Source: Gonocerus acuteangulatus | Lineage: Eukaryota; Arthropoda; Insecta; Hemiptera; Coreidae | Reading direction: 5' to 3' | NCBI GenBank assembly: GCA_946811695.1 | Contig: OX328132.1 | Location: 58,522,197-58,586,196 of the forward strand | Length of the DNA: 64,000 nt | Shown here: positions 11,001-23,190 of the stretch, piece by piece | Position numbering within the stretch: position 1 is the first letter of the stretch | Layout of the letters: each line of letters begins with the position of its first letter | Translations under genes and position numbers: made by a program | Notes under the pieces: model-generated | Told to the model about the DNA's origin: nothing | The model's input: the letters and a program-made list of their open reading frames with translations, nothing else | The model's database searches: none

Positions 11001-14000
11001 CTAATCTATTGGATCTTGAAGATTGTTACAAAAAGTTAAAAGATTAAATGGCAGACTGCAGAATTACAAGAAAAGTTTAATGTATGTAATGTTTTGTATT
11101 TGGGCTTAGGATATGCGTAAAAAAGTAATAAAGCAAAATTGATCAAAATATTAAAATAAGAATATGACCTTTCTATTACTTAGTATTCTATTCTCAGAAG
11201 GTATGATTAATAATAACTGACTCTACTTAATAAATTCTCCAGTTTGTGATTAAGAAAACACAGAGCATAATATTTATAATGCACCTAATTCTTGTAAAAT
11301 CATAAGCAAAGGCTAATTCTTACGATATTATAACAATATAAATCATATAAAGTCATGTGCGTTGGAACTTTTTGCTAAAATGTGATGTACCTTCTGATAT
11401 TAAGTGCTGGGTAGACTCAACTGTGAAGTGCTTCATTGTCTCAGATACCAATTTTCTTAGTTGGGCACTATTATATATTAAAGCCTGATTAAGTGCTCTC
11501 ATTGTACGCTTTTCATCCCTACTTGGTTGTGGAAACTATCTATTTTCAAAATGAAATATTTCTCTGTCATCCATTCTGTTGAATACTCAATATTAAATTT
11601 TTATTTCCAACAAATGCCTAAGCCTATCATTTTCTTTGACTGTGTCCCCAACTCCCAAAGCCATTACTACTAAGTTATCTCCTGGTTGCATCAATTTCTA
11701 AAATTTCTTGCTCAAACAGGAACCTTTTTCCGTAAGCCTATTACTGAATAAAGCCGACCAATACCTCTCAAATTCGAACCAACATCTATATGTGTGGTTG
11801 TATACTGACACCACTTATTCATCATGATAACCTTCTATTATTGTTATTATTATGTTTTTAATTGTTATATTATTTTGGGTTTACTGCTTTGGAGGGTATA
11901 TATATTCTGTATTTCCTTCAGGTACGACTCTTCGAATGGACGACAGAAAAAGAATTAAGACTTGAATGTAGTCATTTCAATAATATAATAGCATTATATG
12001 TTAAAACAAAAGGAGATTTTATTCTTATTGGAGATATTATGCGAGCTATCACATTACTACAGTATAGGACTATGGAAGGAAGTTTTGAAGAGGTATGATA
12101 AAATTGTTATTTATTCTTTAAAAATTGCTTATTTTCAAATATGGTTCCTATTTTCAGATAATTCTATACTCTATTTAACTAAGAATTCAAAAATAAATCC
12201 CTTGTCTTTGACTACTAACTAATTGCCACAAGATAAATATATTAGTGTTATTCCATCCTCTAGAGCTGAAATACCCCACATGGGCGTACATAAGGGAGGG
12301 GCAGCAGCCCCCCCCCCCGAAATTTTAATTTGATCGGTAAAAATTTCATAAAACCCTTAAAAATAAATTAAATAAGATCATTTAGTTCATAAAACATTTT
12401 CTATTTTGGGTGTAATAGCGTTTAAGTTGGCTAAAACTCTTCCAAGATCTAAATTGTTAGTATTCCATACACCGGAAATGGTCTCAGCCCCCCCCCCCAA
12501 ACTTTTCCCAGCCCCCTCCGAAATTATTTTCTATATATGCCCATGATACCCCAAATGAATTTATATTCTTTGTATTTATAATTAAATATTATTTATATTT
12601 ATAATTTATATTATTTTTTAGGTGAAACAGAAGTTTTTTTATTATTTAAAATTTAATTACTATTTTTGTTTGTGTGAAATTAAAAGCTTTACATAACACT
12701 TTCCAATAAATATTAAAAATTCCAATTAGGCTAAAATACTCTTCAATTAATTATGGCTATATTCCTATTAGTAGATTAACTTGATAATTTTCTATATTTA
12801 GCCTTAGTGTTCCAATTGTTTGAATTTTCTACCTTCTGCACAATAAATTTCCTCTTTTACAAATGAATTAATAAATTACCTATGTTATGAATTTGTTACC
12901 AGAAAACTCTTAGGTTAGGAATAGATTATTAAATACCTACCAATATAGCCAGATCAATTGGTCGTTTCTAAAAGCCTCCAGCATCAACATCACTTCTGCT
13001 TTTCAGCAAAACCTGCTGTTTGCAGGTTTTAGCAGGAAATATATTTTGTATAAATTAAGAAAAACAAGTATGGTGATTAATCTTAGACATCTTACAAATA
13101 ATTACTTATCTGACTGTAATATTGTCTAAAAAGGAAAGTTCTATCAACATTCAATTTCATGCTTAACTTTCTCTGGCTTATTATGTTATTAAAGAAACCT
13201 GAATTAGTACATATTTTGATGTAAAATTTAAGATTAAAAGACTTTAAAGTTAGATGAATTAGGTTATTGAAAATATATAGGAAAACAATTAAAAAAGTTG
13301 GAATGATTGTGTTAAATACCCTTTGGAAATGGCTTAATTATACATTAGGAAAAGTACAAACAAGTTATCATTTATCCTCTTGGAGAACTTGGAAAATTGT
13401 TTTTAAAAATTACTTTGGCTGTAAGAAATAAAAAGCTCTTTACTTTAAGAGTTACTTCATTTATGTTTACTGCTAACTTTGTTTTAATGTTTAGATATCA
13501 AGAGACTATAATCCAAACTGGATGACTGCAGTTGAAATATTAGATGATGATACTTTTTTAGGAGCCGAAAACTCATTTAATCTTTTTGTGTGTCAGAAAG
13601 ACAGGTGGGATTTACTGTTTTTCTAATATGCAATAACTTGTTTTATTTATAAAATTGAACTTTGCATTAGTCAAATTATTTACATGATGACAGTTATCAA
13701 AATTCACTTTTTACAGTTCTGCCACTAGTGATGAAGAACGACAACTCATGCAGGAAGTTGCCTTATTCCATTTGGGAGATTTGGTTAATGTTTTTAGACA
13801 TGGTTCCCTTGTAATGCAAAATTTAGGAGAATGCAGCACTTCAACAACTGGGAGTATTCTCTTTGGGACAGTTAGTGGAGCAGTTGGTAAATAATTAGAT
13901 CTTCTACTTATTTACTTTATCATTATTTTTATAAATTTGCAAATTATTATTATATTTATTGACTCTTTTATAGAAAGAATGATAAATCTAGAAAGTTCTA

Positions 14001-14865
14001 AATTTGCTTATTTTATTTTGTGTAATAAGCATTCTTTTCTTTGTAGCAGAAAAAATTAAAAAGTAAATAAAACCATGAATAAAACTAGTAAGCTTATTTT
14101 ATGAACATTAGTTATTATTTTATTGACATTGCTACACTTCAGGGATGAGTTGCAACACATAAATTAGAAAGGAGTATAGATTCAGCTCCTTGTATGATTT
14201 CGAGAGAGAACAAGATAAAATAATTTTAACTGTTTTCTTTATTTTAAAAATTCATAAGCCATTTCCAATAAAGTCTCTGATCTACACAACTATTGGTAAA
14301 ATGCTTAAGCGTAAACATTATAAATAATGCAATAATAATGCTTAATTAATAATTATATTTGTTGAGACTAGTTGTTTAGTTTCAAAGGCATCTTATATTC
14401 TGCAGATATGCACATATCTCAGTGCTTCAATCTTATTACTCTCTTGTAGTTTTATTAAACATTACATGTTTAAATTAGTAAAAATAAAATATACTATTCA
14501 CTATAATCAACTGGGTTCAATTAACTAAAACAACATATTTTGGGGAGGGAGGTGGTTGTTCCATACTCAAGGACAGGTGATTGTTAGTGGTTTATTGAAT
14601 TTTCTGGAGAAGATGCAGTGAACACTTTGGTTTTCTGAACTGGTTTGTGTACTATTTCCCTCGGGTATCTCATAAGGAGCTGACATGATCATCTTGAGAA
14701 ATGGGTTGATCCCTAGCACTATAGTTAGTGCAACCAATTATCTGAAACTGATAAAAGACCAATTGAATTATTCCAACAAGCAGTACTATTCAACCCTTCC
14801 AAAATAGTTAGAAAATAATTTAAAATAATAATAATTATTAATATCTATATATAATATAATCAGTT

Positions 14866-14907
<42 letters not shown>

Positions 14908-15766
14908 ATGCTAATTGTGAGTACTATTTTTAAGTATATACAAGCATTTTATTGCCTTTTTTCTCTGGTTCGAATTTTATCTACTAATATGGGAAATGTG
15001 AAAACTATAATACAATACAACCTTTAAATTTAAAATAAATTGCACTTAATGGCACTAGTGGTCTACATGCAGAAGTGTTAAAAAAAAATAAATAAAAAAA
15101 AATTAATCGCAATTAACTAACTTTACCTTGCTTCCAGGTATTGTAAATTCGATTTTAATCTGAACCATTATCTTGGTCCAGATTAAGGTCCGTATATTTT
15201 AATGTACTTTATTCATGATAATGAAATTATTAACAATTATTTTTGATCTTTGTTTATATTATTAATTGCTCCTGTCCTTTTTTTTTAAGGTGTTGTTACA
15301 CAAGTGTCACATGAACTTTATGATTTACTTACTGAACTTCAAGATAGACTAGCACATGTTATAAAATCTGTTGGAAAAATTGAGCATAGCTTTTGGAGGT
15401 CATTCAGTACTGATGTAAAAACAGAAGGAGCTGAAGGCTTTATTGATGGTGACTTAATAGAAAGTTTTTTGGACCTGCCTAAAAAAGAAATGTTGGAAGT
15501 AATTAATGGGATTCAGGTATTTAAACCAAATGAAAAAATCCAATTAGTGGGTGTTTTTGTTTGTAGTTTTTTTTTTTTTTTATTTTTTTTTACGGCGCAT
15601 CTACAACTTGTTTGTAGTTATTCAGCTTTATGTACAGATTTGTTTTAATAGTTTTTTAATACGTTGAATTATTTATTTATAGATAAACAATGGTTCAGGG
15701 ATGAAGCAAGACGCCACTATTGATGACATCATCAAAACAATTGAAGATCTAACAAGAATACACTAG
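5020..15766 (+). CDS. DDB1: DNA damage-binding protein 1, C-terminal two thirds (14 exons)
   Basis: DDB1 is the adaptor of CUL4-RING ubiquitin ligases; it docks DCAF substrate receptors and works in the nucleus in UV-damage repair and protein turnover. Exons: 5020-5182, 5259-5423, 5500-5625, 5701-5861, 5933-6063, 6142-6326, 7223-7346, 7424-7637, 9276-9535, 11922-12092, 13495-13604, 13717-13886, 15290-15516, 15683-15766. Every junction is GT/AG and the joined frame is open: 762 residues plus TAG, after a split codon shared with an upstream exon. The start corresponds to about residue 386 of the roughly 1140-residue human protein, so the window holds propellers BPB and BPC and the C-terminal helical domain. 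Diagnostic stretches are [46 protein letters not shown] and the terminal DLTRIH. The N-terminal exons are not in 1-5019 and must lie left of the window. Confidence 0.97.
6750..6772. repeat. Poly(T) tract in a DDB1 intron
   Basis: A homopolymer of about 23 T. It may be the antisense tail of an old retroelement, but no body is recognised. Confidence 0.7.
6957..7060. mobile_element. Possible isolated piggyBac-type (TTAA) terminus
   Basis: TTAACACATTCGCTGCCCCT at about 6960 has the TTAA-plus-C-rich start seen at other TTAA elements in this window. A comparable TTAACCACTTCACC lies near 8259. No matching opposite end was found for either, so both are candidate relics only. Confidence 0.3.
10064..10452 (-). 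mobile_element. SINE family B, copy 2, with 17-bp target duplication
   Basis: The minus-strand SINE body is 10081-10435: tRNA-like head near 10435, body, then poly(A) seen as an A run at 10081-10103. The 17-base flank CCACTCTGAGTTATTAA is repeated exactly at 10064-10080 and 10436-10452. It lies in the 2.4-kb DDB1 intron between the exons ending at 9535 and starting at 11922, antisense to the gene. Confidence 0.92.
12271..12553. mobile_element. hAT-like MITE with 8-bp target duplication
   Basis: The element is 12279-12545 with ends CATGGGCG and TGCCCATG. The octamer ATACCCCA flanks it at 12271-12278 and 12546-12553, the duplication length typical of hAT. Two long C runs lie just inside the ends. 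A related, inverted and right-truncated copy is at about 43611-43840. It sits in the DDB1 intron following the exon that ends at 12092. Confidence 0.82.
14871..14905. repeat. (TA)n microsatellite in a DDB1 intron
   Basis: About 17 TA units. The rest of this 1.4-kb intron shows nothing recognisable. Confidence 0.95.
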
Positions 15767-16591
15767 GAGTAAAATAATTTTTTGAATAAGGGATTGCCAC
15801 AAATATTCTACATAGAAAAAGTAATTTCATGTCAGCTTCTTGCCCAATTTTGGGTAGCTCATAGTATTTTCAACATTGTGGAAAATTAATTGTACATATT
15901 TATACATATATATATTTATATATTTTCACGGTAAAAATGGATAAATTAATTATTCATTATCTGTATTTGAATGAACATACATGTCCAGGAATCTGATTGA
16001 GGAGTGGTCTGTGAAAAACAGTATTACAATTTTTCTAACAGGACACCCCTTACCTAATGGCCTTCTTAACTTATTTGTAGTTCTATAGTTTATGCGTGCC
16101 TTAGTCTCTACCTGAGGCAATTGAATCAACAGATTAAATTCTGCTAAAAAGCTCTTGCCCGTCTCAATGAACGTTTAATTCTATTCAATTCTGCTTTTTT
16201 AATATTTGATTCCCAGGAAATATGTTCTTAGTTTAAACATAACTTACAATTAGACTATTAAGTCATTTTTAATTTGTTTTTGAACCTAATTATTTCATAT
16301 GATTACAGCATCACTGAAGAAAATTTATGTTTACAATTCCATCGATCAGGGCTTTGTCGAAACTTTCAAATTCATCAAGTTTCACTTAATTTCCTGAAAT
16401 ATTATGCTCCAGTATTGCATAATGCGCCAATTGTTTCATATATTTCTTGTAACTTTATGCATCAATATTCATTATTAATTTAATCATCTTTCCTTATTTT
16501 TACATTTGTGCTTTTATCTCCGTCTCTTGAATTTTTATTTTGTAAAAAAAAGTGTTTTGCTGGAAGTATTTTGTATAATTTGCAATTTTAA

Positions 16592-16641
<50 letters not shown>

Positions 16642-17190
16642 TTATTATATTATTATTATTTTGGGTTTTAGTTGCTGGGATTAAAATGTGAAATTACAAA
16701 TATTTCAAAATCTTTGCTCCCCTTCACAGATTATTCTCAACATATATTTTGTTGACTTTTAGTGCATGTTCTCATATATAGAAAGAGTAAACTTTGTTTC
16801 TGCTGTGTTTAGTTCTTCATCAACAAACATTTTAGAATAGTAGATTTGTATAGATGTTGTTAATTAGAACTAAGAAACTGTAAATACTTCATTGCTCTTG
16901 CAATTTGTAAAGTGTAAAGTATGTTGTAAAATATAGTATGACGTTTATTTTAACATTGTAAAACACTTTCTTGCAATTCATTTCGCTTTTACGTTCAACC
17001 TAGTATTATTCCATGATATAAATTTATTTTAATTTCTGTGATTTAAATGAACTCAAAATGTTGAGTTTCATAACTTTTGTATTAATGGATATTCATTTAT
17101 ATTACATTGAAAGTATTTCTTTATTCAATTTATGTATGATATGAAAGTAATTTTGATAATAAATATACATTAGTTGCTTTAATAAAACAT
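15767..17190 (+). other. Probable DDB1 3' UTR and candidate poly(A) signals
   Basis: AT-rich sequence after the DDB1 stop. The first AATAAA hexamers I see are at 17158-17163 and 17181-17186, which would give a 3' UTR of about 1.4 kb containing a (TA)n run. No transcript evidence is available, so the end is a guess. Confidence 0.35.
16597..16638. repeat. (TA)n microsatellite downstream of DDB1
   Basis: About 21 TA units, in the presumed 3' UTR. Confidence 0.95.
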
Positions 17191-18781
17191 AATAATGAAC
17201 AATCTACAACTTAACCAGTTTGTAAGCCTAACTTATTTTAGCATGGAACATGCTTTAGCCATGACCTAACTACCCAAAAATGTTACACTATAGTGGAACA
17301 AAAATGTTACTTTCAAGTAGTGTGCTCTCTTCCGACCACTTCCTGTCCTCTTCTTGTATTTAAGACGTAACCATGACCTAAATCATTTCCCATCAAGGGA
17401 AATTATAACTTTTCTAATAAATCCTCAACTCCAAACCTAACCAAAATTGATTTTCTTTCACAAAATAAAGAAAATATCATTCCTGGTTACAATATTATTA
17501 TAAAAATCAATTTAGGTTACTTAAGGAAGTATAAGACAAATAATATTATCCCTTAGTGAGGAGTAATAAAGATCATGGATGTGTATTACTTAGCAGGATG
17601 TGAGTAGGAATCAACCCATAGGTGAACAGAATGTTAGCAGAAAGTGGCCTGGAAATTGAACAGGAAGTGAGTATTGAAACACATCTGTTGCATTTTGCAT
17701 TATGCTCAAGCAAATTTTTGTGGAACCCCAACCATATCCATGTCTAAAAATGGGCAAACTGAAACTTGCTAAAAATAAGCGGCTAAAGCATGTTCCATGT
17801 TTTTTTATTTTTGGCAGTACGCTCAGTGCAGAAAGGAATGGGAGGCCCAGGAGGATAAAATCCCCTGACAGGATCAAAGAGCAGAGCCCCTAGATTTATA
17901 TCTTTACAAATTACAAATCAGCGCCTCAGAGCCTCTTAAGAGTATTTAAGCAAGTTTCAGTATTTAAGTTATTCAAGAGCATTTAAAGCACTAATGGTAT
18001 ATCACATATTTAACAGGACATGCAAGATTTGAATCCCTAAACTACGAATTCAGGTAAATTGAATTTAAGCTAATAGGTTCAATTTAATGTGGTTATTATT
18101 CCTTTAATTTCCTACCATTTTTAAATGTATCTGACATTTTTGAGATTCATTTCCTAATATATTATTAATATAATTTTTTATGTTTCTCACCATCAAAAAC
18201 TATTGTTACAAATAAAATTTATTATATTGTCAAGAAAAGAAGATTTGGTTTAATTTTTTTCACCTTAGAGTAGAAATATTTGGGTTCTCGAAATCTTTTA
18301 TTGTTTATCTTGCATTCAAATTTCATTTTTTTTTTCTTCAATATTACATCCCTATTTTATATAAGAGATAAATTAGGATCAAATTTGGAGACAAGGGTTC
18401 TCAAACGTTTTTAATTTCTGTGTGATGCTATTCTTAATCTCATTTGAAATTGATTCTGTTTGAAAAACTGTAGAAAGTAAGATGCACCATCATGTCGTTC
18501 AATTTGGAAAAAAAAAATCGGTTCTGAGCCGGAATCATTTATTAGTTGGGCTCAAGTAAATAGGAAAAAGGGATCCATGAGATGAATTCTACTGTCAAAA
18601 ATTCTGTCCAAATTTGTTTGTGTATACTATTATTTGGGGTAATTCTGCCGCCTTTTTACACATTCTGATGGAGTGTAGGAGATAACCAGAGCGAAAAAGT
18701 AAACAGCCACGTGTGTAAATACTTTTTTCCAAGCGCTTTTAATGGTTTAATTTTTTTTTTATTCAGTTTTTAGTAAATGTA
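17191..18781. other. Intergenic sequence between convergent genes
   Basis: CATGGAACATGCTTTAGCC near 17241 recurs inverted near 17783, perhaps the arms of an old MITE. Otherwise nothing is recognised, and open frames here are short and featureless. Confidence 0.4.
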
Positions 18782-19477
18782 CAGGGTGACACAAAAATAA
18801 TGGTCATCCGTTGGCCAGATGATTCTCCAATGCAAGATCGGAAAAAATAACCCCCCCAAAATTGACCTTGAAATGTTATTCAAGGTCAATTTTTTTTATT
18901 GCATAATTTGAATCTGCGAGTCATGAGGAAGAAAAAGTTCAACGGCACCATGGGTCAGAAATGACTCCTTATGGTCAAAATAACAATTAACAGCATAGAC
19001 GTGGACCATTCCATTCCAATCAACAAATGGTGGCGGGTTTTGAAAACACTTTTTTTTACATGATCTACTAACATTGCCTTACACAAAAATACCTCGTTTG
19101 ATTTTTTTTAAAAAGCATCTTCCAGTATAAAAAAAATATAAGTATATTGAACAACGGCCTTCTCAGCGGCATAAAGTTGAAAACCATAACTCACATTTTA
19201 CAATTGAATGAAATGGCTTCATGAGGTTATCCTCGAAGCTTATCAAGAGCCCTTTGCCATAAGCTTTAATCAATCGCTGAAATTGCTCATTTCACTGGTC
19301 ATGTATGAATTTCATGAACCAGCCAGTCCTCGAGTACCTCCCAGAATAAGGATAGAATAATTGCCCACGCCCCGTGGGCAGAAAAAAGTTTCTTACTGAA
19401 AAATACAAAAAAAAATTAAGTTGTAAGATTATCACTCCAGCGCCCATAGCAATTAAGCCTGTTCTCCACCTTCAATA

Positions 19478-20141
19478 CAGGGTGTCTATAAAAGAACTCC
19501 GGGGTTTAAAAAAATAATATTTTTTAAACTATAAAAGATAGCAAAATTTGATCAATTCCTTTGAAACAAGCAGCTCAAAGAGTTTTACTCATACCAATTG
19601 GGAATGTTTCTCTCAACAGTTGGCAGCGCTGCGGAGCGTTGACCTTGAAATTACGTAGCGGCTGCGGCAGGCAGTCAGTGTCGTCTGGACTGCCGCGCTA
19701 TGGCACCGCCTCAACAAAAGGCTCTGTGTTATTTGGCTCATAGAAACTAATTCTGTTGTTACTGTACAAAGAAACTTTCGACGTAGCTATGGTGTTGACC
19801 CGCCTACAGACAAAACAATTCGTCAGTGGTTAAGTGCGTTCAAGGAAACAGGAAGTGTTTTGAAGCAAAAGTCGCCGGGTAGGCCGCGTGTATCTCAGGG
19901 AACGAATAGTGAATTGCGTGGCGTCCGTTCCCCCAGACATGCTCGCCAGGACATGGGAAGAGGTAGAATACCGTTTCGACGTGTGCTGTGCCACTAACGG
20001 AGCTCACATTGAACTTTACTAAGTTGTTAAAAAATCTTGAAAATGTAAGCTTTCTAATCATGTATAAAACATGTATGTACGTTTTTTACTTTATTAAAAT
20101 ATTTTGTCTTAAAACCCCGGAGTTCTTTTATAGACACCCTG
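19478..20141 (+). mobile_element. Nested 664-bp CAGGGTGTC element with remnant transposase HTH
   Basis: Perfect inverted ends of about 30 bp begin CAGGGTGTCTATAAAAG, bordered by TA at 19476-19477 and 20142-20143. The opposite palindrome arm (near 21751) keeps the same site with one TA and no insert, so this is a proven insertion. Interrupted plus-strand reading frames at about 19700-19890 give MAPPQQKALCYL, then DPPTDKTIRQWLSAF and TGSVLKQKSPGRPRV. This resembles the N-terminal helix-turn-helix found on some insect Tc1/mariner-like transposases. The catalytic part is missing, so the copy is non-autonomous. Confidence 0.85.
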
Positions 20142-20341
20142 TATTTCGGACTTCATTCCTGAGGCAAGCTGCCAACCTTGCTTTCAAATTCCTCACTCGT
20201 CTATGGACCTGGCGAGAATTTCTCCTAATTCTTTAAAAGTTATTCTTGTCCATTTTGCCTGCTGTGGACGACGATGCAGGAAAACGAACTTTCGTCAGTC
20301 CACACTACCCGCAGCAGGAACTTTGGATGACGATCCAACTA

Positions 20342-21552
20342 CAGTGGAGTCTCACTTATACGAATGTGAGGGGGAGTGGAAAATGTTTCGTATAACTGAA
20401 TAGTGCCATGTTTTGTGGCTATTTTAAAATAAACTAAATTCTTCATAAAAGTTCTTCATGGCCCTCTGAGCGGCATTCATTGAAGAGTCATAACTCGCAT
20501 TTTACAATTGACAGGAATGCCTTCATGAGGTTATTCTCGGAGCTTATCAAGAGCTCTATGTCATAAGCTTTCAAGCAATCCCTGAAATTACTCAGGGATT
20601 TCACAGGTCGTGTATAATTTACATGAACCATACAGTCCTCGAGCCCCTCTCAGAATAGAGAATACAATGCCCTCACCCGATCCAGGCCTACTTTTGGGCT
20701 GAAAGGAATGGTCTAAGCTATGGGAGTCTCGAGGATGACGGTCGGCCGGAACCTTCGGGAAGAACATCTCCCTTCAGATTACAGCAAGTTCAGGAGTTGA
20801 GGCCCGGGGATCAGGAGCAGAAATCATTGTTTTGCAATGATTTGAGGCATTCTGGATGCTGGACTACAGTGGAGCTCACTTATACGAAACATTCAGTAAT
20901 ACGAAGAATTTTTTGTTCCCCGGCAAAACTCCATTGAATCCTGTGTATTGAATTATTCACTTATGCGATATTCAGTTATACACAAAATCCACTTATACGG
21001 AAGTCAATTTGTTCCCCTGGTGTAATTATTATTCAGTTATACGAAGACACAACAGCTTTTCCACGAAATGTTTTCAGACTTACCCCCACCAGTCTCTCTC
21101 TCACTCATCAGTTCTTCCTTGTCATTCTAGTAATCCAGCCGTGTTCTATGCACTCTAAATAACAAGGCACATGCCACTGATTCATCCCCCACCAGTCTCT
21201 CGCTTTTCAGTTATCTATGCAGTAGTCGTGTTCTATTGTCCTTTCATTTTTTAAAATGAGCAAAAAAACACGCTTGAAGACAAAATAAAAATACTAAAAG
21301 AAGTTGATGACAACCCCAACGAAATAAAAATAGACATAAGATTAAAAGAATTGAGGAGAATTTTGTGATATGAAACTTGAAAATATAATAATGTACAACG
21401 TTATCTAACAACAAAATATGTGCAAACAATAAGATTGTGACTTTTTTATGAAGAATTTAGTTTATTTTAAAATAGCCATGAAACATAGCACTATTCAGTT
21501 ATACGAAACATTTTCCATTCCCCCTCACATTCATATAAGTGAGACTCCACTG
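20342..21552. mobile_element. pogo/Tigger-like segment at the palindrome centre
   Basis: The ends read CAGTGGAGTCTCACTTATA in inverted orientation, with inverted similarity of about 110 bp, bordered by TA at 20340-20341 and 21553-21554. That terminus type is characteristic of pogo/Tigger elements. Related TTATACGAA motifs recur at about 20870-21050. The segment 20455-20690 is a diverged direct copy of part of the surrounding arm (about 19165-19380), so the interior is itself composite. No intact transposase frame. Confidence 0.7.
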
Positions 21553-22939
21553 TAGTTAGATCGTCATCCACAGTTCCTGCTGCGGGTATTGTGGACTGAC
21601 GAAAGTTCGTTTTCCAGCGTCGTCGTCCACAGCAGGCAATATGGACAAGAATAACTTTTAAAGAATTAGGAGAAATTCTCGCCATGTCCTTAGACGAGTG
21701 AGGAATTTGAAAGCAAGGTTGGCAGCTTGCCTCAGGAATTAAGTCCGAAATATTGAAGGTGGAGAACAGGCTTAATTGCTACGGGCGCTGGAGTGATAAT
21801 CTTACTTCATTTTTTTTGTTTTTTTTTTAGTAAGAAACTTTTTTCTGCCCACGGGCGAGGGCAATTATTCTATCCTCTATTCTGGGAGGTATTCGAGGAC
21901 TGACTGGATCATGAAATTCATGCATGACCAGTGAAATCCTTAATGAGTAATTTCAGTGATTGATTAAAGCTTATGGCAAAGCGCTCTTGATAAGTTTTGA
22001 GGATAACCTCATGAAGCCATTTCTGTCAATTGTAAAATGTGAGTTATGGTTTTCAACTTTATGCCGCTGAGAAGGCCGTTGTTCAATATACTTATATTTT
22101 TTTTATACTGGAAGATGCTTTTTAAAAAAAATTCAAACGAGGTATTTTTGTGTAAGGCAATGGTAGTAGATGATGTAAAAAAAATGTTTTCCAAAACCCG
22201 CCACCATTTGTCGATTGGAATCCACGTCTATGGTCATTTTGACTATAAGAAGTCATTTCTGACCCGTGGTGCCGTTGACTTTTTTCTTCCTCATGACTCG
22301 CAGATTGAAATTATGCAATAATAAAAATTGACCTTGAATAACATTTCAAGGTCGATTTTGCGGGGGTTAATATGGGGGTTATTTTTTCCGATCTCGTATT
22401 GGAGAATCATCTGGCCAACGGATGATAATTATTTTTATGACACCCTGTACTTTTCATTTTTGCAAAGGGAAGTGAAGTTTTTTGTTCCCTTGAATTTATT
22501 TATTCATAAAAATGTGATATGCAAATACTTTTTTCTATCACTATATATAATGGGTTGTTGAAAAAATAAAGCAGGCTTTTATATGACCAATTCGTTCCAT
22601 ATAGTGAAAAACTGTTGAGTGGTCATCACCAACTTTCTATCACAATGTCTCGAGTAGTTTTGATTTTGAGATCAAAATCTTTCTCTCAAAATATTGTGTT
22701 GTGCAATAGTCACATCTCGTTGTATGACTGGGTCTGTGACTACCTCCCTGAATCTTGGGCACCTGATAACCAAGCCGAGTCTTGTCCATGCCGATGCTCT
22801 CCTGCTCCCAGAGGCAGTGTATTCACTCCCCACAGGTCCTGTTGCATAGAGGTAAGTGATGGTTCCTGGTATCGATGCAGCTTTTAGGTGGTGGCATTTA
22901 ACATTGTAAGTTGCGGCGACGGGTGCGCGAACTGTCACT

Positions 22940-23175
22940 TCTGATAACCCAATATGCGTTTTTTTCCAGAGTTTGATACCAAATTCAAGTAAATGCATGA
23001 AGACTCTACGCAGATGTTTGTTAAGCTTTTCTGCCGATCAACTGAACACGAGGAGGCGTCCATATAGCCATGACAAAAGTCGGAGCTCATCCAAGAGGCT
23101 TTGGAAGGTACTGAATGCATTTTTCAATCCAAACGGCCTATGTATAAACTGGAACTGGCCACGCGGAAAGGTCCC
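22940..23175 (-). pseudogene. Degenerate Ty3/gypsy reverse transcriptase fragment
   Basis: Minus-strand translation gives GQFQFIHRPFGLKNAFSTFQ, then LLVFS, a stop, and SAEKLNKHLRRVFMHLLEFG. That matches the order of the Ty3/gypsy palm block (FGLKNA..FQ, catalytic YxDD, LVFS, HLxxVFxxL). The catalytic aspartates are not recognisable and one stop is in frame. No LTRs were seen around it. The open frame continuing to about 22672 on the same strand has no family I recognise. Confidence 0.6.
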
Positions 23176-23190
23176 CCTGATCCTTCTTTG

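Larger units (their letters stand above)
18782..22447. mobile_element. Composite palindromic (foldback) element, CAGGGTG ends
   Basis: The ends CAGGGTGACACAAAAAT and the inverse complement of ATTTTTATGACACCCTG are each bordered by TA (18780-18781, 22448-22449). The left arm (18782-20341) and right arm (21553-22447) are inverted copies. Once a nested 664-bp element plus its 2-bp duplication is removed from the left arm, the arms are about 894 and 895 bp. Similarity stays high throughout (for example GCAATTAAGCCTGTTCTCC in both). The centre is occupied by a pogo-like segment. No transposase gene is seen, so the palindrome must be mobilised in trans. It lies between the 3' ends of DDB1 and RPS11. 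Confidence 0.85.

Noticed and set aside
17611..17893. Overlapping 88- and 63-codon frames
   Set aside because: No domain; they overlap on opposite strands within intergenic repeat-like sequence.
20455..20690. A second independent foldback arm
   Set aside because: It is a diverged direct copy of part of the arm at 19165-19380 inside the pogo-like segment and does not pair as an outer arm.
22672..22998. 108-codon minus-strand frame as a gene
   Set aside because: Its N-terminal part is the end of a dead Ty3/gypsy RT block and the remainder has no recognisable fold.
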